Assembly (NCBI GenBank): GCA_002404095.1
Contig: DHJA01000003.1
Span: 1-39,160 of the forward strand
Length of the DNA stretch: 39,160 nt
Direction: 5' to 3'
From: Planctomycetaceae bacterium UBA4732
GTDB lineage: Bacteria > Planctomycetota > Planctomycetia > Gemmatales > Gemmataceae
The notes beneath the pieces are model-generated. The model saw only the letters and a program-made list of their open reading frames with translations. It had not been told where the DNA came from and made no database searches. This document shows positions 23,689 to 32,464 of this stretch, one piece after another; position 1 is the first letter of the stretch; the number at the start of each line of letters is the position of its first letter. Made by a program: the position numbers and the translations under genes.

Positions 23689-24765
23689 ATGGACGCCGCG
23701 ACGCACAGGGAATGGATCGACCAGACGACGTTGCAGGCGCTCGCGGCCCACGCCGACCGCGCCGACGCCGATACGGATTTCCCGATGGCTTCGTGGGAAC
23801 TGGTCCGCGGCGCCGGTGTGCCGGCCTGGAGCGTACCAATTGAATTCGGCGGTCTCGGCCTGTCCGCTTCGGAGCGCCTTCACGGCTACGAACAGCTGGC
23901 GGGGGCGTGTTTGACGACGACTTTTCTCCTCAGCCAGCGCGATGCGGCCGTTCGCCGCGTCCTCTCGCACGGCCAACCCGCCGTGTGCGCCGCCTTCCTG
24001 CCGCGCCTGGCTCGCGATGAACTATTTTTGACCGTCGGTTTGTCGCAATTAACCACTTCGCGCCAGCACCAAGCCCCCTCCTTGGCCGCCGCGCCGCGCG
24101 ACGGCGGCTACGTTCTCGAAGGCGTGATCCCCTGGGTCACGGGGGCGGCGCGGGCCGACGCCGTACTCGTGGGCGCGACGTTGGACGACGGCCTTCAAGT
24201 GTTGATGTTGATGCCGCGCGACCGGGCCGGCGTCGAGATCGACGCTCCGATGGACCTTTGCGCCCTACGCGGATCGCAGACGACGCAAATACATTGCCGA
24301 GGAGTGCGCATCGAACGTGAAGACGTGCTGGCGGGACCGGCGCCGCGCGTACTGGGCGCGGCGGCGGGCGGCCTGGATACGTCGTGCCTGGCGCTAGGAT
24401 TGGCCGGCGCGGCCATCGATCATTTGCACGGCGAGGCGTCGGTTCGGCCGGATTTGCGGCCGGTCGCGGAGCGCTTCGAGTCGGCGCGACAGAGCTATCG
24501 GCGACAGATGTACTCTTTGGCGGACGGCCAGGTTGAACCGGCCGACGCGACCGACCTGCGGATACGGGCGAACGAACTGGCGTTGCATTCAACGCAAGCG
24601 GCCCTAACCGTATCGAAAGGGGCGGGGTTCGTGCGGCCGCATCCGGCGCAGCGGTGGGCGCGGCAGGCGTTGTTTTTCCTGGTATGGTCGTGTCCACGAC
24701 CGGCAGCGGAGGGAATGTTGGCCCATCTGCTGCCGGATGGGGACGGCGAACCGGCCTGTGGTTGA
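23689..24765 (+). CDS. acyl-CoA dehydrogenase-like flavoprotein
   Basis: A 358-aa protein of the acyl-CoA dehydrogenase superfamily. The N-terminal helical domain includes WSVPIEFGGLGLSASERL and FLLSQRDAAVRRVL. The middle beta domain contains GYVLEGVIPWVTGAARADAVLVGA and the DLCALRGSQTTQIHCRGVRIEREDVL strand seen in the family. The C-terminal helical domain looks short for a standard 380-400-aa dehydrogenase, and I could not place the catalytic Glu. It could be a divergent dehydrogenase or a flavin monooxygenase-type relative. ATG 23689 is the first Met giving a sensible N-terminus; an upstream in-frame start overlaps the divergent gene. A long hairpin follows. Confidence 0.8.
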   Translation: MDAATHREWIDQTTLQALAAHADRADADTDFPMASWELVRGAGVPAWSVPIEFGGLGLSASERLHGYEQLAGACLTTTFLLSQRDAAVRRVLSHGQPAVCAAFLPRLARDELFLTVGLSQLTTSRQHQAPSLAAAPRDGGYVLEGVIPWVTGAARADAVLVGATLDDGLQVLMLMPRDRAGVEIDAPMDLCALRGSQTTQIHCRGVRIEREDVLAGPAPRVLGAAAGGLDTSCLALGLAGAAIDHLHGEASVRPDLRPVAERFESARQSYRRQMYSLADGQVEPADATDLRIRANELALHSTQAALTVSKGAGFVRPHPAQRWARQALFFLVWSCPRPAAEGMLAHLLPDGDGEPACG

Positions 24766-24807
24766 GAGGAATAGACCCGTAAGCAGATACGTATCCCTGA
24801 TGCCCCC

Positions 24808-24945
24808 CCGGACTCAGGAGTACCTTCGCCCGGGGCTTTATTTCGGTCGCCCTCAGCCGGGCTCCAAGAACTGTGACGATTCCGCGGGCGGAGCCCCTTC
24901 GGGCGACTGTAATAAAGCCCCGGGCGAAGGTACTCCTGAGTCCGG
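24808..24945. repeat. long inverted repeat, copy 2 of the ~135-bp family
   Basis: The 45-nt arms 24808-24852 and 24901-24945 differ at only two positions and enclose 48 nt. The loop has its own 7-bp stem (GGGCTCC 24859-24865 with GGAGCCC 24890-24896). The arms match those of 2742-2875, and parts of the loop (GGCTCCAAGA, GAGCCCCTT) recur there in the opposite orientation. The element lies in the 333-bp gene-free stretch 24766-25098; the remainder of that gap shows no gene or clear promoter. Confidence 0.88.
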
Positions 24946-25098
24946 GGTGACGACCCATATTGCAGCTTGTCAGCGACAGAGGTAGATTTAATACTTGAGG
25001 ATGCAGCCACGCCCGGCAGTCTTCCTTTGCAAAACGCCGCTTTTCCTGATAGTCCCGCCCACCCGCCGCGACTCCTACCGTCCGAGAGAACGCCAACC

Positions 25099-27606
25099 AT
25101 GCCAAGAACGACGACCCTCCCATTGTTTGCTTTGGCGATCTTCTTATGCCGAATTTCGGCGGCAACCGCGGCCGATTCGGCGCCCAAGCCGGTCGATTTC
25201 ACTCACGACGTTAAGCCGCTGCTCGCCGCCAAGTGTTACGCATGTCACGGCCCCGACGAGGGCAAGCGTAAGGCCAAGCTCCGCCTCGACGAGGCCGACG
25301 CCGCGCTCAAGAAGGTCATCAAGCCGGGCCATGCCGGGGCAAGCCTTTTTGTCAAGCGCATCACCACGGAAGACGTCACCGAAGTCATGCCGCCGACCAC
25401 GGCCAAAACCGGCTCGCTCACGGCGCCGCAAATCGATCTCCTACGACGGTGGGTGGAGCAAGGGGCCAAGTTCGACCTTCATTGGGCGTATGTGAAGCCA
25501 ACGCGGCCCGCGGTTCCCGACGTGAAAAACAAGCCGTGGGTGAAGAACGCCATCGACGCCTTCGTCGCCGCCGGCCACGAGCGCGCGGGCTGTCTGCCCG
25601 CGCCGGAGGCTGACCGCATCACCCTCATCCGCCGACTCAGTTTTGACCTGACCGGCCTGCCGCCAGCGCCGGAGGACGTGGACGCTTTTGTTCAAGACAA
25701 GAATCCCGACGCCTACGAGAAGTTGGTCGATCGGTTGCTCGCCTCACCGCACTACGGCGAACGAATGGCGAGTTACTGGCTCGACATGGTGCGCTATGCC
25801 GACACCGCCGGCTACCACAGCGACAACCCGCGCGACGTGCATCTCTACCGCGATTACGTCATCAACGCCTTCAACGCCAACAAGCCGTTCAACCGCTTCA
25901 CCGTCGAGCAGCTGGCCGGCGACCTGCTGCCGAAGCCGACGCTAGAACAGCGGATCGCGTCGGGTTACAACCGTTTGCTGCAGACGACGGAAGAGGGCGG
26001 GGCGCAGCCGAAGGAGTACACGGCCAAGTACGCCGCGGATCGAGTACGCAACGCCTCGGCCGTTTGGATGGGTTCCACGATGGGTTGTGCGCAGTGCCAC
26101 AGCCACAAGTTCGATCCGTTCACCCATAAGGATTTCTATAGCTTCGAGGCGTTCTTCGCGGACGTAAAAGAGACGGCGGTCGGCCATCAGGAGCAGACAA
26201 AATTCCCCTCCAAGGAGCAGGAGGCCGAGGTGCGCAAATGGGACGAGCAAATCGCGGTCTCCAAGGCGGCGCTGGAACGCGCGACCCCAGAACTGGACGC
26301 CGCGCAAGTGGAATGGGAGAAGACAGCCAAGGCCGAAGCTGCGGCCAAGAAAGCGCCGGCCGACGCGGTCGCGGCGCTGGCCGTCGAAGCGGATAAGCGC
26401 ACCCCGCAGCAGAAACAGGCGATTTCGACCTACTTCCATTCAATTACGCCTCAGTTGAAAAAGGAGCGCGACCAGCTCGCCAAGCTCGAAAACGACCGAA
26501 AACAACTGACGCAGAAGATTCCGACCACGTTGGTCTCAATGGCGGTCGAACCGCGCGTCATCCGCGTCCTGCCGCGCGGCAACTGGCAGGACGACAGCGG
26601 CGAAGTCGTGGCGCCGAACGTCCCCTTGTTTATGAAGCCGCTCGACGTGAAGGATCGCCGGGCCACACGCCTCGACCTGGCCGACTGGCTGATTTCGCCT
26701 GACAACCCGCTGACGGCGCGCGTGTTCGTCAATCGCCTTTGGAAGGTGATGTACGGCGAGGGGATCGTCAAATCGGCCGACGATTTTGGTACGCAAGGAG
26801 CCTTACCGAGCCACGCCAAGCTACTCGACTGGCTGGCCGTGGAGTTTGTCCAAAGCGGCTGGAACGTGAAGCATTTGCTCAAGCTGATGGCCATGTCGAA
26901 CTCCTATCGGCAATCGTCGGCCGGGTCGAATGCAATGCGCGAGCGCGACCCGAACAACGTCTTGCTGACCCGGCAGAACCGCTTCCGCCTCGACGCCGAG
27001 ATGGTGCGCGACAATGCTTTGGCAATCAGCGGTCTTTTGTCTCCGAAAATCGGCGGCCCGAGCGTCAAACCGTATCAGCCGGCCGGCTACTGGTCGTACA
27101 TGAACTTCCCGAAGCGTGATTGGACGAACGACAAGGGCGAGGACGAATACCGCCGCGGCCTGTACACCTTTTGGTGCCGGACTTTCCTGCACCCGAGCTT
27201 CGCCGCGTTCGACGCCCCGACGCGCGAGGAATGCACCGTGGATCGTCCGCGATCTAGTACGCCGTTGCAGGCGTTGGTGCTGCTCAACGACCCCACCTAC
27301 GTCGAGGCCGCGCGCGTCTTCGCGGAACGCATAGTGCGTGAAGGCGGCGCCAATACCGCGGATCGCCTCGGTTGGGCGTTTCATCGCGTTCTGTCGCGCG
27401 GCGTGAAACCCGAAGAACGCACGGTGCTCATGGCGCTTTACGAGAAACACCTGGCGCAGTACGGCGCCGATATTGATGCTGCAAAGAAGCTGGTGAGTAC
27501 GGGCGAGACCTCGTCGCCGAAGGTTATGGACGTGGCCGAGTTGGCGGCGTGGACATCGGTGGCCCGCGTCCTGCTGAACCTGCATGAGACGATCACGCGG
27601 AATTGA
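25099..27606 (+). CDS. PSCyt1 / DUF1549 / DUF1553 planctomycete cytochrome protein
   Basis: An 835-aa secreted protein with a signal peptide (residues 1-25). A PSCyt1 cytochrome c domain carries the heme motif C46-Y-A-C49-H50, followed by GPDEGKRKAKLRLD. The DUF1549 domain (about 150-365) includes LTGLPPAPEDVDAF and a second heme-like motif C330-A-Q-C333-H334 in WMGSTMGCAQCHSHKFDPF. A Lys/Ala/Glu coiled coil (about 375-470) leads to DUF1553 (about 530-800, with NPLTARVFVNRLWKVMYGEGIV and ECTVDRPRSSTPLQALVLLNDP). These proteins are a hallmark of planctomycetes and always pair with DUF1501; polysaccharide breakdown or electron transfer has been proposed. ATG 25099 is chosen because the signal peptide begins there. 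Confidence 0.95.
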   Translation: MPRTTTLPLFALAIFLCRISAATAADSAPKPVDFTHDVKPLLAAKCYACHGPDEGKRKAKLRLDEADAALKKVIKPGHAGASLFVKRITTEDVTEVMPPTTAKTGSLTAPQIDLLRRWVEQGAKFDLHWAYVKPTRPAVPDVKNKPWVKNAIDAFVAAGHERAGCLPAPEADRITLIRRLSFDLTGLPPAPEDVDAFVQDKNPDAYEKLVDRLLASPHYGERMASYWLDMVRYADTAGYHSDNPRDVHLYRDYVINAFNANKPFNRFTVEQLAGDLLPKPTLEQRIASGYNRLLQTTEEGGAQPKEYTAKYAADRVRNASAVWMGSTMGCAQCHSHKFDPFTHKDFYSFEAFFADVKETAVGHQEQTKFPSKEQEAEVRKWDEQIAVSKAALERATPELDAAQVEWEKTAKAEAAAKKAPADAVAALAVEADKRTPQQKQAISTYFHSITPQLKKERDQLAKLENDRKQLTQKIPTTLVSMAVEPRVIRVLPRGNWQDDSGEVVAPNVPLFMKPLDVKDRRATRLDLADWLISPDNPLTARVFVNRLWKVMYGEGIVKSADDFGTQGALPSHAKLLDWLAVEFVQSGWNVKHLLKLMAMSNSYRQSSAGSNAMRERDPNNVLLTRQNRFRLDAEMVRDNALAISGLLSPKIGGPSVKPYQPAGYWSYMNFPKRDWTNDKGEDEYRRGLYTFWCRTFLHPSFAAFDAPTREECTVDRPRSSTPLQALVLLNDPTYVEAARVFAERIVREGGANTADRLGWAFHRVLSRGVKPEERTVLMALYEKHLAQYGADIDAAKKLVSTGETSSPKVMDVAELAAWTSVARVLLNLHETITRN

Positions 27607-27624
27607 CCGCAGGAGAAACGGACA

Positions 27625-29058
27625 ATGAATCTCTTTCAACGATATATCCAGCGAGAAACCCGCCGCGCGTTCCTGGGCCGCGCCGCGGCCGGCATCGGCA
27701 GCGTCGCCCTGGCGTCGCTGCTCAACCCTCGCCTCCTGGCCGGCGAGGCCGCGGACGCCGGCCACTGGAAAGGCGCCGTCAACCCGCCGCACTTTAAGCC
27801 GACGATTAAGCGGATCATTTATCTCTACATGGCAGGCGGCCCGTCGCACCTCGAAACCCTCGACTACAAGCCGAAGCTGGCCGAAATGGACGGCAAGCCC
27901 ATGCCGGAATCGTTCACCAAGGGCCAGCCCATCGCCCAGCTTCAAGGCGCCAAGCTGACCTGTTTCGCACCGCAACATCCCTTCAAGAAATGGGGTAAAT
28001 CGGGACAGGAAATCTCGACGATCTTTCCCCAACTCGGCCAAATGGCCGACGACCTCTGCATCATCCGGTCGATGCACACCGAGGCGATCAACCACGATCC
28101 CGCTCACACTTTTATGAACACTGGTACGACCATCTCCGGCCGGCCGAGCATGGGTTCATGGGTCTGGTACGGCCTCGGCAGCGATTGCGACAACCTACCC
28201 GGCTTCGTCGTGCTGACCTCGACCGGCCATTCCGGCCAATCGCAGCCGATCGCGGCTCGCCAGTGGCATAGTGGGTTCTTGCCGAGCAACTTCCAAGGCG
28301 TTGAATTTCGTTCCAAAGGCGATCCCGTACTTTACGTGACCAACCCCGGCGGCGTTGACGCCGGCAAGCAGCGCGATGTGGTGGACGCGACCCGCGCGCT
28401 GAACCGTCTGGAAAATGACTCGGTGGACGACCCGGAGATCGCCACGCGCATTGAGCAGTACGAAATGGCGTTCAAGATGCAGGTCAGTGTGCCGGATTTG
28501 ATGAATTTGTCGAAAGAGACAAAAGAGACCTTCGATTTGTACGGTACGCAAGGCGGCGACGGCTCCTTCGCGGCCAATTGCTTGCTGGCGCGGCGATTGG
28601 CCGAACGCGGCGTGCGGTTCATCCAGCTCTACCATCGCGATTGGGACCATCACGGCGGCATCAAGAACGACATTCAAGTCGTGGCCAAGGAGGTCGATCA
28701 GGGGGCGGCCGCCCTCATCAAAGATCTGAAACGGCGCGACATGCTCAAGGACACGCTGCTAATCTGGGGCGGCGAGTTCGGGCGGACGCCAATGGCGCAG
28801 GGCAACGGCCGAGACCATCACATCAAGGGCTTCTCTATGTGGCTGGCTGGCGGCGGAGTAAAGGGCGGGACCACCTACGGTGCGACCGACGATTTCGGCT
28901 ACAACGCCGTGGACAATCCCGTCCATGTCCACGATCTGCATGCGACGATTCTACGGCTGCTCGGCATCAACCATGAGAAGCTGACGTATCTGCGCGAGGG
29001 ACGCCAGTTCCGCTTGACGGATGTAGCTGGGGAAGTGGTGAAGGGAATACTGGCCTGA
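27625..29058 (+). CDS. DUF1501 protein with twin-arginine-type signal
   Basis: A 477-aa DUF1501 protein of the alkaline-phosphatase/sulfatase fold. The N-terminus has a twin-arginine-like signal (ETRRAFLGRAAAGIGSVALASLL), suggesting folded export with bound metal. Metal-site segments are visible: YMAGGPSHLETLD, MHTEAINHDPAHTFMNTG, YHRDWDHHGG and GGEFGRTPMAQGNGRDHH. It begins 18 bp after the PSCyt1/DUF1549 gene, the standard two-gene unit. The catalytic activity of the family is not settled. A convergent ABC-2 permease gene ends 45 bp after its stop. Confidence 0.95.
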   Translation: MNLFQRYIQRETRRAFLGRAAAGIGSVALASLLNPRLLAGEAADAGHWKGAVNPPHFKPTIKRIIYLYMAGGPSHLETLDYKPKLAEMDGKPMPESFTKGQPIAQLQGAKLTCFAPQHPFKKWGKSGQEISTIFPQLGQMADDLCIIRSMHTEAINHDPAHTFMNTGTTISGRPSMGSWVWYGLGSDCDNLPGFVVLTSTGHSGQSQPIAARQWHSGFLPSNFQGVEFRSKGDPVLYVTNPGGVDAGKQRDVVDATRALNRLENDSVDDPEIATRIEQYEMAFKMQVSVPDLMNLSKETKETFDLYGTQGGDGSFAANCLLARRLAERGVRFIQLYHRDWDHHGGIKNDIQVVAKEVDQGAAALIKDLKRRDMLKDTLLIWGGEFGRTPMAQGNGRDHHIKGFSMWLAGGGVKGGTTYGATDDFGYNAVDNPVHVHDLHATILRLLGINHEKLTYLREGRQFRLTDVAGEVVKGILA

Positions 29059-29103
29059 GCGGATCGAGGCGGCCTGACGCAGCGGCATGGCGTAGGTTAC
29101 GTG

Positions 29104-30600
29104 CTAATCCAGCCGCAATAAGCACCACGCCAATCCGAGAAAGCCCACGCCAAAGCCCATCAGAACGCCGCACGATTGCGCCACAAGCCACAAATCCGGG
29201 ATGTAATGCGGGTCGTCGCCAAGCAGCTCGCGGTATGCGGCCAACGCCCAGCCGTGCGGCGTGAACCAACTCAGGGCTTGGGCGCTTGCCGTCATCATCT
29301 CGCGCGGCAGGATGCAGCCGCTGACCAGCGCCATCACCAACACCGGCAGGGCGCCGAACAACGCCACCTGGATTTCGCTCCGCGCCACGGCCGCCACCAG
29401 CAACGCCAGCCCCATCGACGCGAACGAAGTCGCCACGACGATGGGCAACAGCCAGGCGACTTGCTCCCACAACGGCCAGGCGTCCGGCCCCCAGTTCATC
29501 TGAAAGATGAACCGGCCCGCCAGCAGTAGGAACGCCGCCAGCCCCATCGACAACACGAACACCGGCAGCAGTTTGCCAAGGAGAATTTGAGCGCGCGACA
29601 CCGGCGCGAAGCGCAGCCGTTTCAGCGTACCCTGGCGCCGCTCCGTCACGAATACCCAGCCGACCACCATCGCCAGGAAGAACGGGAACATGACCGTGAA
29701 CGACGGCACCAATTGCTGATAGCGTTGGGCGCCGAAGTCGGACCAGTGCATCCCTTCCGGCGCCGCCGCCGCGCTTTCGCCCGGCTTCTCGTCCGTCGAG
29801 CGCGTCAGCGTCGCCCAGGTCTTGCCGGTCAGATCGTACTTCTTGAACTGCTCCTTGAGCGCCTCCTGGACGCCCTGGCCGACCTTTCGGCGATATTCGC
29901 GAGCTTCCTTCTCGTTGGAACCGGACGCCAGATCGAGCATCTTTTTCAGCGCGACCTTGTCGTCGCCGCCGAAGGCCGCGCGCACCAGTAAGTTGTTAGG
30001 AAGCGGCAATTGCACCTTTTCCCCCAGCAATTGGATGAATTCCTGGTCGCTCAGGCGCTCGAACGCTTTGCCGATCATCCACGGCAGGATGACGCGCAGC
30101 AGCGACACTTGGGCGACCTGATCGATGATGGCCGCGGCGCCGGGCTGCTTGGGGTCTTTGAGTAGGGCGGCGTCGATCTTGTCGAGGTAAACGCCGTCGC
30201 GGTGGAAGGGGTTGATGCCGTCGGCGAGGAAGGAACATTTGTTGATGCGGTCGCTGAAACCGGGCCGCAGTACGAGGACGGCCGCGACTTTGTGTTTGCG
30301 GATGCGCCGCTCTGCCTCGTCGTAGCTGGAAAGGTAATCGACGTGGATGCCCGCCGTCCCACTCAGGTCGTCGTAGACCGCTTTCGACCACGGCACGCCG
30401 GGGCTGAGGCCGTCGCCTTGGTCGAGGTCCACGACATAGACGCGCAGCTTCTCGTCGGCGTTTTTCTGGCCGAAGTTTTCGCCGAGCATTAGACCCCAGA
30501 GTAGGATAAACACCAATGGCATCCCGAGGAGGACGATCACCGCCATGCGGTCGCGCAGCAGAAGCCGCATCTCTTTTTTCGCCAGCGCCCAGATGACCAT
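29104..30600 (-). CDS. ABC-2 type exporter permease
   Basis: A 498-aa membrane subunit. One helix (about 17-37) is followed by a large extracytoplasmic domain (about 40-300, including a YLSSYDEAERRIRKHKVAAVLVLRPGFSD segment typical of ABC-2 proteins of the YhgE/LinJ/NodJ group). Five more helices then cluster at 305-495, with the ERRQGTLKRLRFAPVSRAQILLGK cytosolic coupling stretch. It pairs with the ATPase gene 71 bp upstream on the same strand to form an exporter. Substrate is unknown; drug, lipid and polysaccharide exporters share this fold. Confidence 0.9.
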   Translation of the reverse strand: MVIWALAKKEMRLLLRDRMAVIVLLGMPLVFILLWGLMLGENFGQKNADEKLRVYVVDLDQGDGLSPGVPWSKAVYDDLSGTAGIHVDYLSSYDEAERRIRKHKVAAVLVLRPGFSDRINKCSFLADGINPFHRDGVYLDKIDAALLKDPKQPGAAAIIDQVAQVSLLRVILPWMIGKAFERLSDQEFIQLLGEKVQLPLPNNLLVRAAFGGDDKVALKKMLDLASGSNEKEAREYRRKVGQGVQEALKEQFKKYDLTGKTWATLTRSTDEKPGESAAAAPEGMHWSDFGAQRYQQLVPSFTVMFPFFLAMVVGWVFVTERRQGTLKRLRFAPVSRAQILLGKLLPVFVLSMGLAAFLLLAGRFIFQMNWGPDAWPLWEQVAWLLPIVVATSFASMGLALLVAAVARSEIQVALFGALPVLVMALVSGCILPREMMTASAQALSWFTPHGWALAAYRELLGDDPHYIPDLWLVAQSCGVLMGFGVGFLGLAWCLLRLD

Positions 30601-30624
30601 GAGTTGAGTCTCTCGTTTGAGGAG

Positions 30625-30651
30625 CGCTCCCCTTTCGGGTCGCGGCTAAAC
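30625..30651. repeat. single-arm copy of the GGTCGCGGCTAAAC repeat
   Basis: It differs from 8201-8227 at one base and resembles the right arm of the hairpin at 10421-10488. A short outer dyad TCGTTT...AAACGA (30613-30653) suggests a degraded hairpin. It lies between the ABC ATPase and permease genes, so it would be part of their transcript. Confidence 0.6.
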
Positions 30652-30671
30652 GATGATGCGCCGCTGCGCGA

Positions 30672-31604
30672 TTAGTCGCGCAGTTCGCGCCCCGTCAGGT
30701 GCAGAAATACGCGCTCTAGGTTCGGTTCCTCCGTCTCCAGGCTGATAAGCTCCACCTGAAGCTCATTGAGGATCGCCACCAGGCGCACCAGCGTTGCCTT
30801 CACGTCGCGGCAGTTCAGTTCCAGCGTGCGATTGTTCGGTTCGGACAGCGTACTGTCGGGCAGTTCCGCCAGACGCGCGCGCAGGACGGGCGTCACGCGC
30901 GGTACGTTGATGCGAATCAGGCCGTTCAGCCGCTGCAACAGTTCCGCCACTTCGCCGCACGCCGCAAACCGGCCGTGGTCCATGACTCCCACGCGCGGAC
31001 ATAGCGCCTGTACTTCCTCCATATAGTGGCTGATATACAGGATAGTCACGCCGGCCGCGTTGAGGCGGCGCACCTCTTCAAAGATGTGGTTGCGCGACTG
31101 CGGATCGACGCCGACGGTCGGCTCGTCCAGCAGGAGAAGCTTCGGCTCGTGGACGAGTGCGGCCCCCATATTGAGGCGGCGCTTCATGCCGCCGGAAAAA
31201 GTGTTGACGCGGTCGTTGGCCTTGTCCTCCAGGACCACCGCCGCCAATACGCTTTTTACCCGCTCTCGCAACTCCGCGCCGCGCAAGCCGTACAGTTCGC
31301 CAAAGAAATGTAGATTTTCACGGGCCGTCAGTTCGCCATAGAGCGCTAGCTCTTGCGGCACGACGCCGATAAGGCGGCGCACCCAGCGGTCGCCTTGCCG
31401 CACGCGCCGACCTTGCAAGAACACCTCGCCGCTCGTCGGTTCCAGGAGGCACGACAGGATGGAAAGGAGCGTTGTTTTGCCGGCGCCGTTGGGACCGAGA
31501 AGGCCGAACATTTCCCCTTCGCCGACGGTGAAGCTAATTCCGTTCAGGGCCGTGACGGCCCCGTATTGCTTGTACAGATCAGCGACTTCGAGGAACGCGG
31601 CCAT
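30672..31604 (-). CDS. ABC-2 exporter ATP-binding protein
   Basis: A 310-aa ATPase subunit. Walker A is GPNGAGKTT (37-45), the signature FSGGMKRRLNM begins at 136, Walker B is LLLLDE (156-161) with D160/E161, and the D-loop/H-loop part is VGVDPQSRNHIFEEVRRL-x-ILYISHYMEE. The C-terminal part (about 225-310) is the DrrA-like tail. Start ATG 31602-31604 (complement) is chosen because the protein then begins MAAFLEVADLYKQYG; longer readings run into a palindrome. It drives the permease encoded just downstream. Confidence 0.95.
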   Translation of the reverse strand: MAAFLEVADLYKQYGAVTALNGISFTVGEGEMFGLLGPNGAGKTTLLSILSCLLEPTSGEVFLQGRRVRQGDRWVRRLIGVVPQELALYGELTARENLHFFGELYGLRGAELRERVKSVLAAVVLEDKANDRVNTFSGGMKRRLNMGAALVHEPKLLLLDEPTVGVDPQSRNHIFEEVRRLNAAGVTILYISHYMEEVQALCPRVGVMDHGRFAACGEVAELLQRLNGLIRINVPRVTPVLRARLAELPDSTLSEPNNRTLELNCRDVKATLVRLVAILNELQVELISLETEEPNLERVFLHLTGRELRD

Positions 31605-31620
31605 ATCAGTAGCGTATCGG

Positions 31621-31713
31621 AAAGGATGGCCACAGATGAACACGGATGAACACAGATAAATCAATTCTTGCTCTTAATCTGTGTTCATCCGTGTTCATCT
31701 GTGGCTATCCTTT
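31621..31713. repeat. inverted repeat of the CACAGATGAACACGGATG type
   Basis: Arms 31621-31657 and 31677-31713 pair at 36 of 37 positions around a 19-nt AT-rich loop. The arms contain direct reiterations of a GATGAACAC-like unit. It fills the gap between the DUF1080 stop and the ABC ATPase start, both on the minus strand. Confidence 0.85.
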
Positions 31714-31730
31714 GCTTTCCGGGGAGCCTT

Positions 31731-32372
31731 TTATTTCTCTTCCGCCTTACTCGGCGGCAACTCCTTGATCTCCGCCTTGCGCACGTGGACGACGCTGCCC
31801 TCGTTGTGCTGCTGAATGGCCAGATGTCCCTTGGCATAGGTCTTGTCGTGCGTATCGACCACGGTTTCGTCGTTGACCTTGATGATGATGTGGTCGCCGT
31901 CGGCGATGACTTCCTGCGTGAACCACTCGTCCGGCTTGTGCAACTTCTTCGTGATCTTCACGATGTTGTATAGGCTGCCGGTTCGCTGCGGGTCGCCGTG
32001 CGTCGAGTTGATCTGGGCCTCATAGCCTTTTGGAAAGCCCAGCTCTTTTTTGGTGCGGAAGTATTGGCCGCTGTTGCCGCCGTCGCTGATCATCGCCTCG
32101 ATCTTGAAGTCGAAGTTCTCGTAGTCGCCGCGCTCGGTGTACAGATGGCCGACGCCGCCCTCGCCGACGATGGCGCCGTCTTTTACTGACCAACGGGCCT
32201 TGTCGTCCGGGAGAGAAACCCAGCCGTCCAGGTCCTTGCCGTTAAACAGCTTGACCCAGCCTTTGTCGTCTTCCTTCGGCTTGTCTGCATCGGCCGCCGT
32301 GGTAAGGCTCGCGGATAGGGCCAACACGACCGCCGCCAGCAGCGCCAGAGCGCTGAACAATCGTTGCTTCAT
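31731..32372 (-). CDS. DUF1080 (3-keto-disaccharide hydrolase-like) secreted protein
   Basis: A 213-aa exported protein: signal peptide to about residue 27 (ALALLAAVVLALSASLTTAADA), then a single DUF1080 jelly-roll domain. Conserved segments are WVKLFNGKDLDGW, WSVKDGAIVGEGG, NFDFKIEAMISDGGNSGQYFRT, GYEAQINSTHGD and GHLAIQQHNEGSVVHVRKAEIKEL. Members of this family with activity data act on 3-keto-glycosides; for this one activity is inference. A hairpin lies upstream, and it is the last gene of the minus-strand run from 38083. Confidence 0.93.
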   Translation of the reverse strand: MKQRLFSALALLAAVVLALSASLTTAADADKPKEDDKGWVKLFNGKDLDGWVSLPDDKARWSVKDGAIVGEGGVGHLYTERGDYENFDFKIEAMISDGGNSGQYFRTKKELGFPKGYEAQINSTHGDPQRTGSLYNIVKITKKLHKPDEWFTQEVIADGDHIIIKVNDETVVDTHDKTYAKGHLAIQQHNEGSVVHVRKAEIKELPPSKAEEK

Positions 32373-32402
32373 GGATGCGTTCTCCTTGAGGGTTTTGTCT
32401 CA

Positions 32403-32460
32403 CTAACCCGAAGCGCGAGCGAGGGCTTTGACAAAATTCCTCGCTTGCGCTTCGGGTTAG
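32403..32460. repeat. hairpin CTAACCCGAAGCGC...
   Basis: Arms 32403-32424 and 32439-32460 pair at 21 of 22 positions around a 14-nt loop. It ends 4 bp before the ThuA-like stop (minus strand) and can act as a terminator between it and the DUF1080 gene. Confidence 0.8.
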
Positions 32461-32464
32461 TAGT

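Noticed and set aside
24137..25202. Long minus-strand open frames across the end of the acyl-CoA dehydrogenase-like gene
   Set aside because: Basic, Pro/Arg-rich translations typical of antisense GC-rich DNA; they run through the long hairpin.
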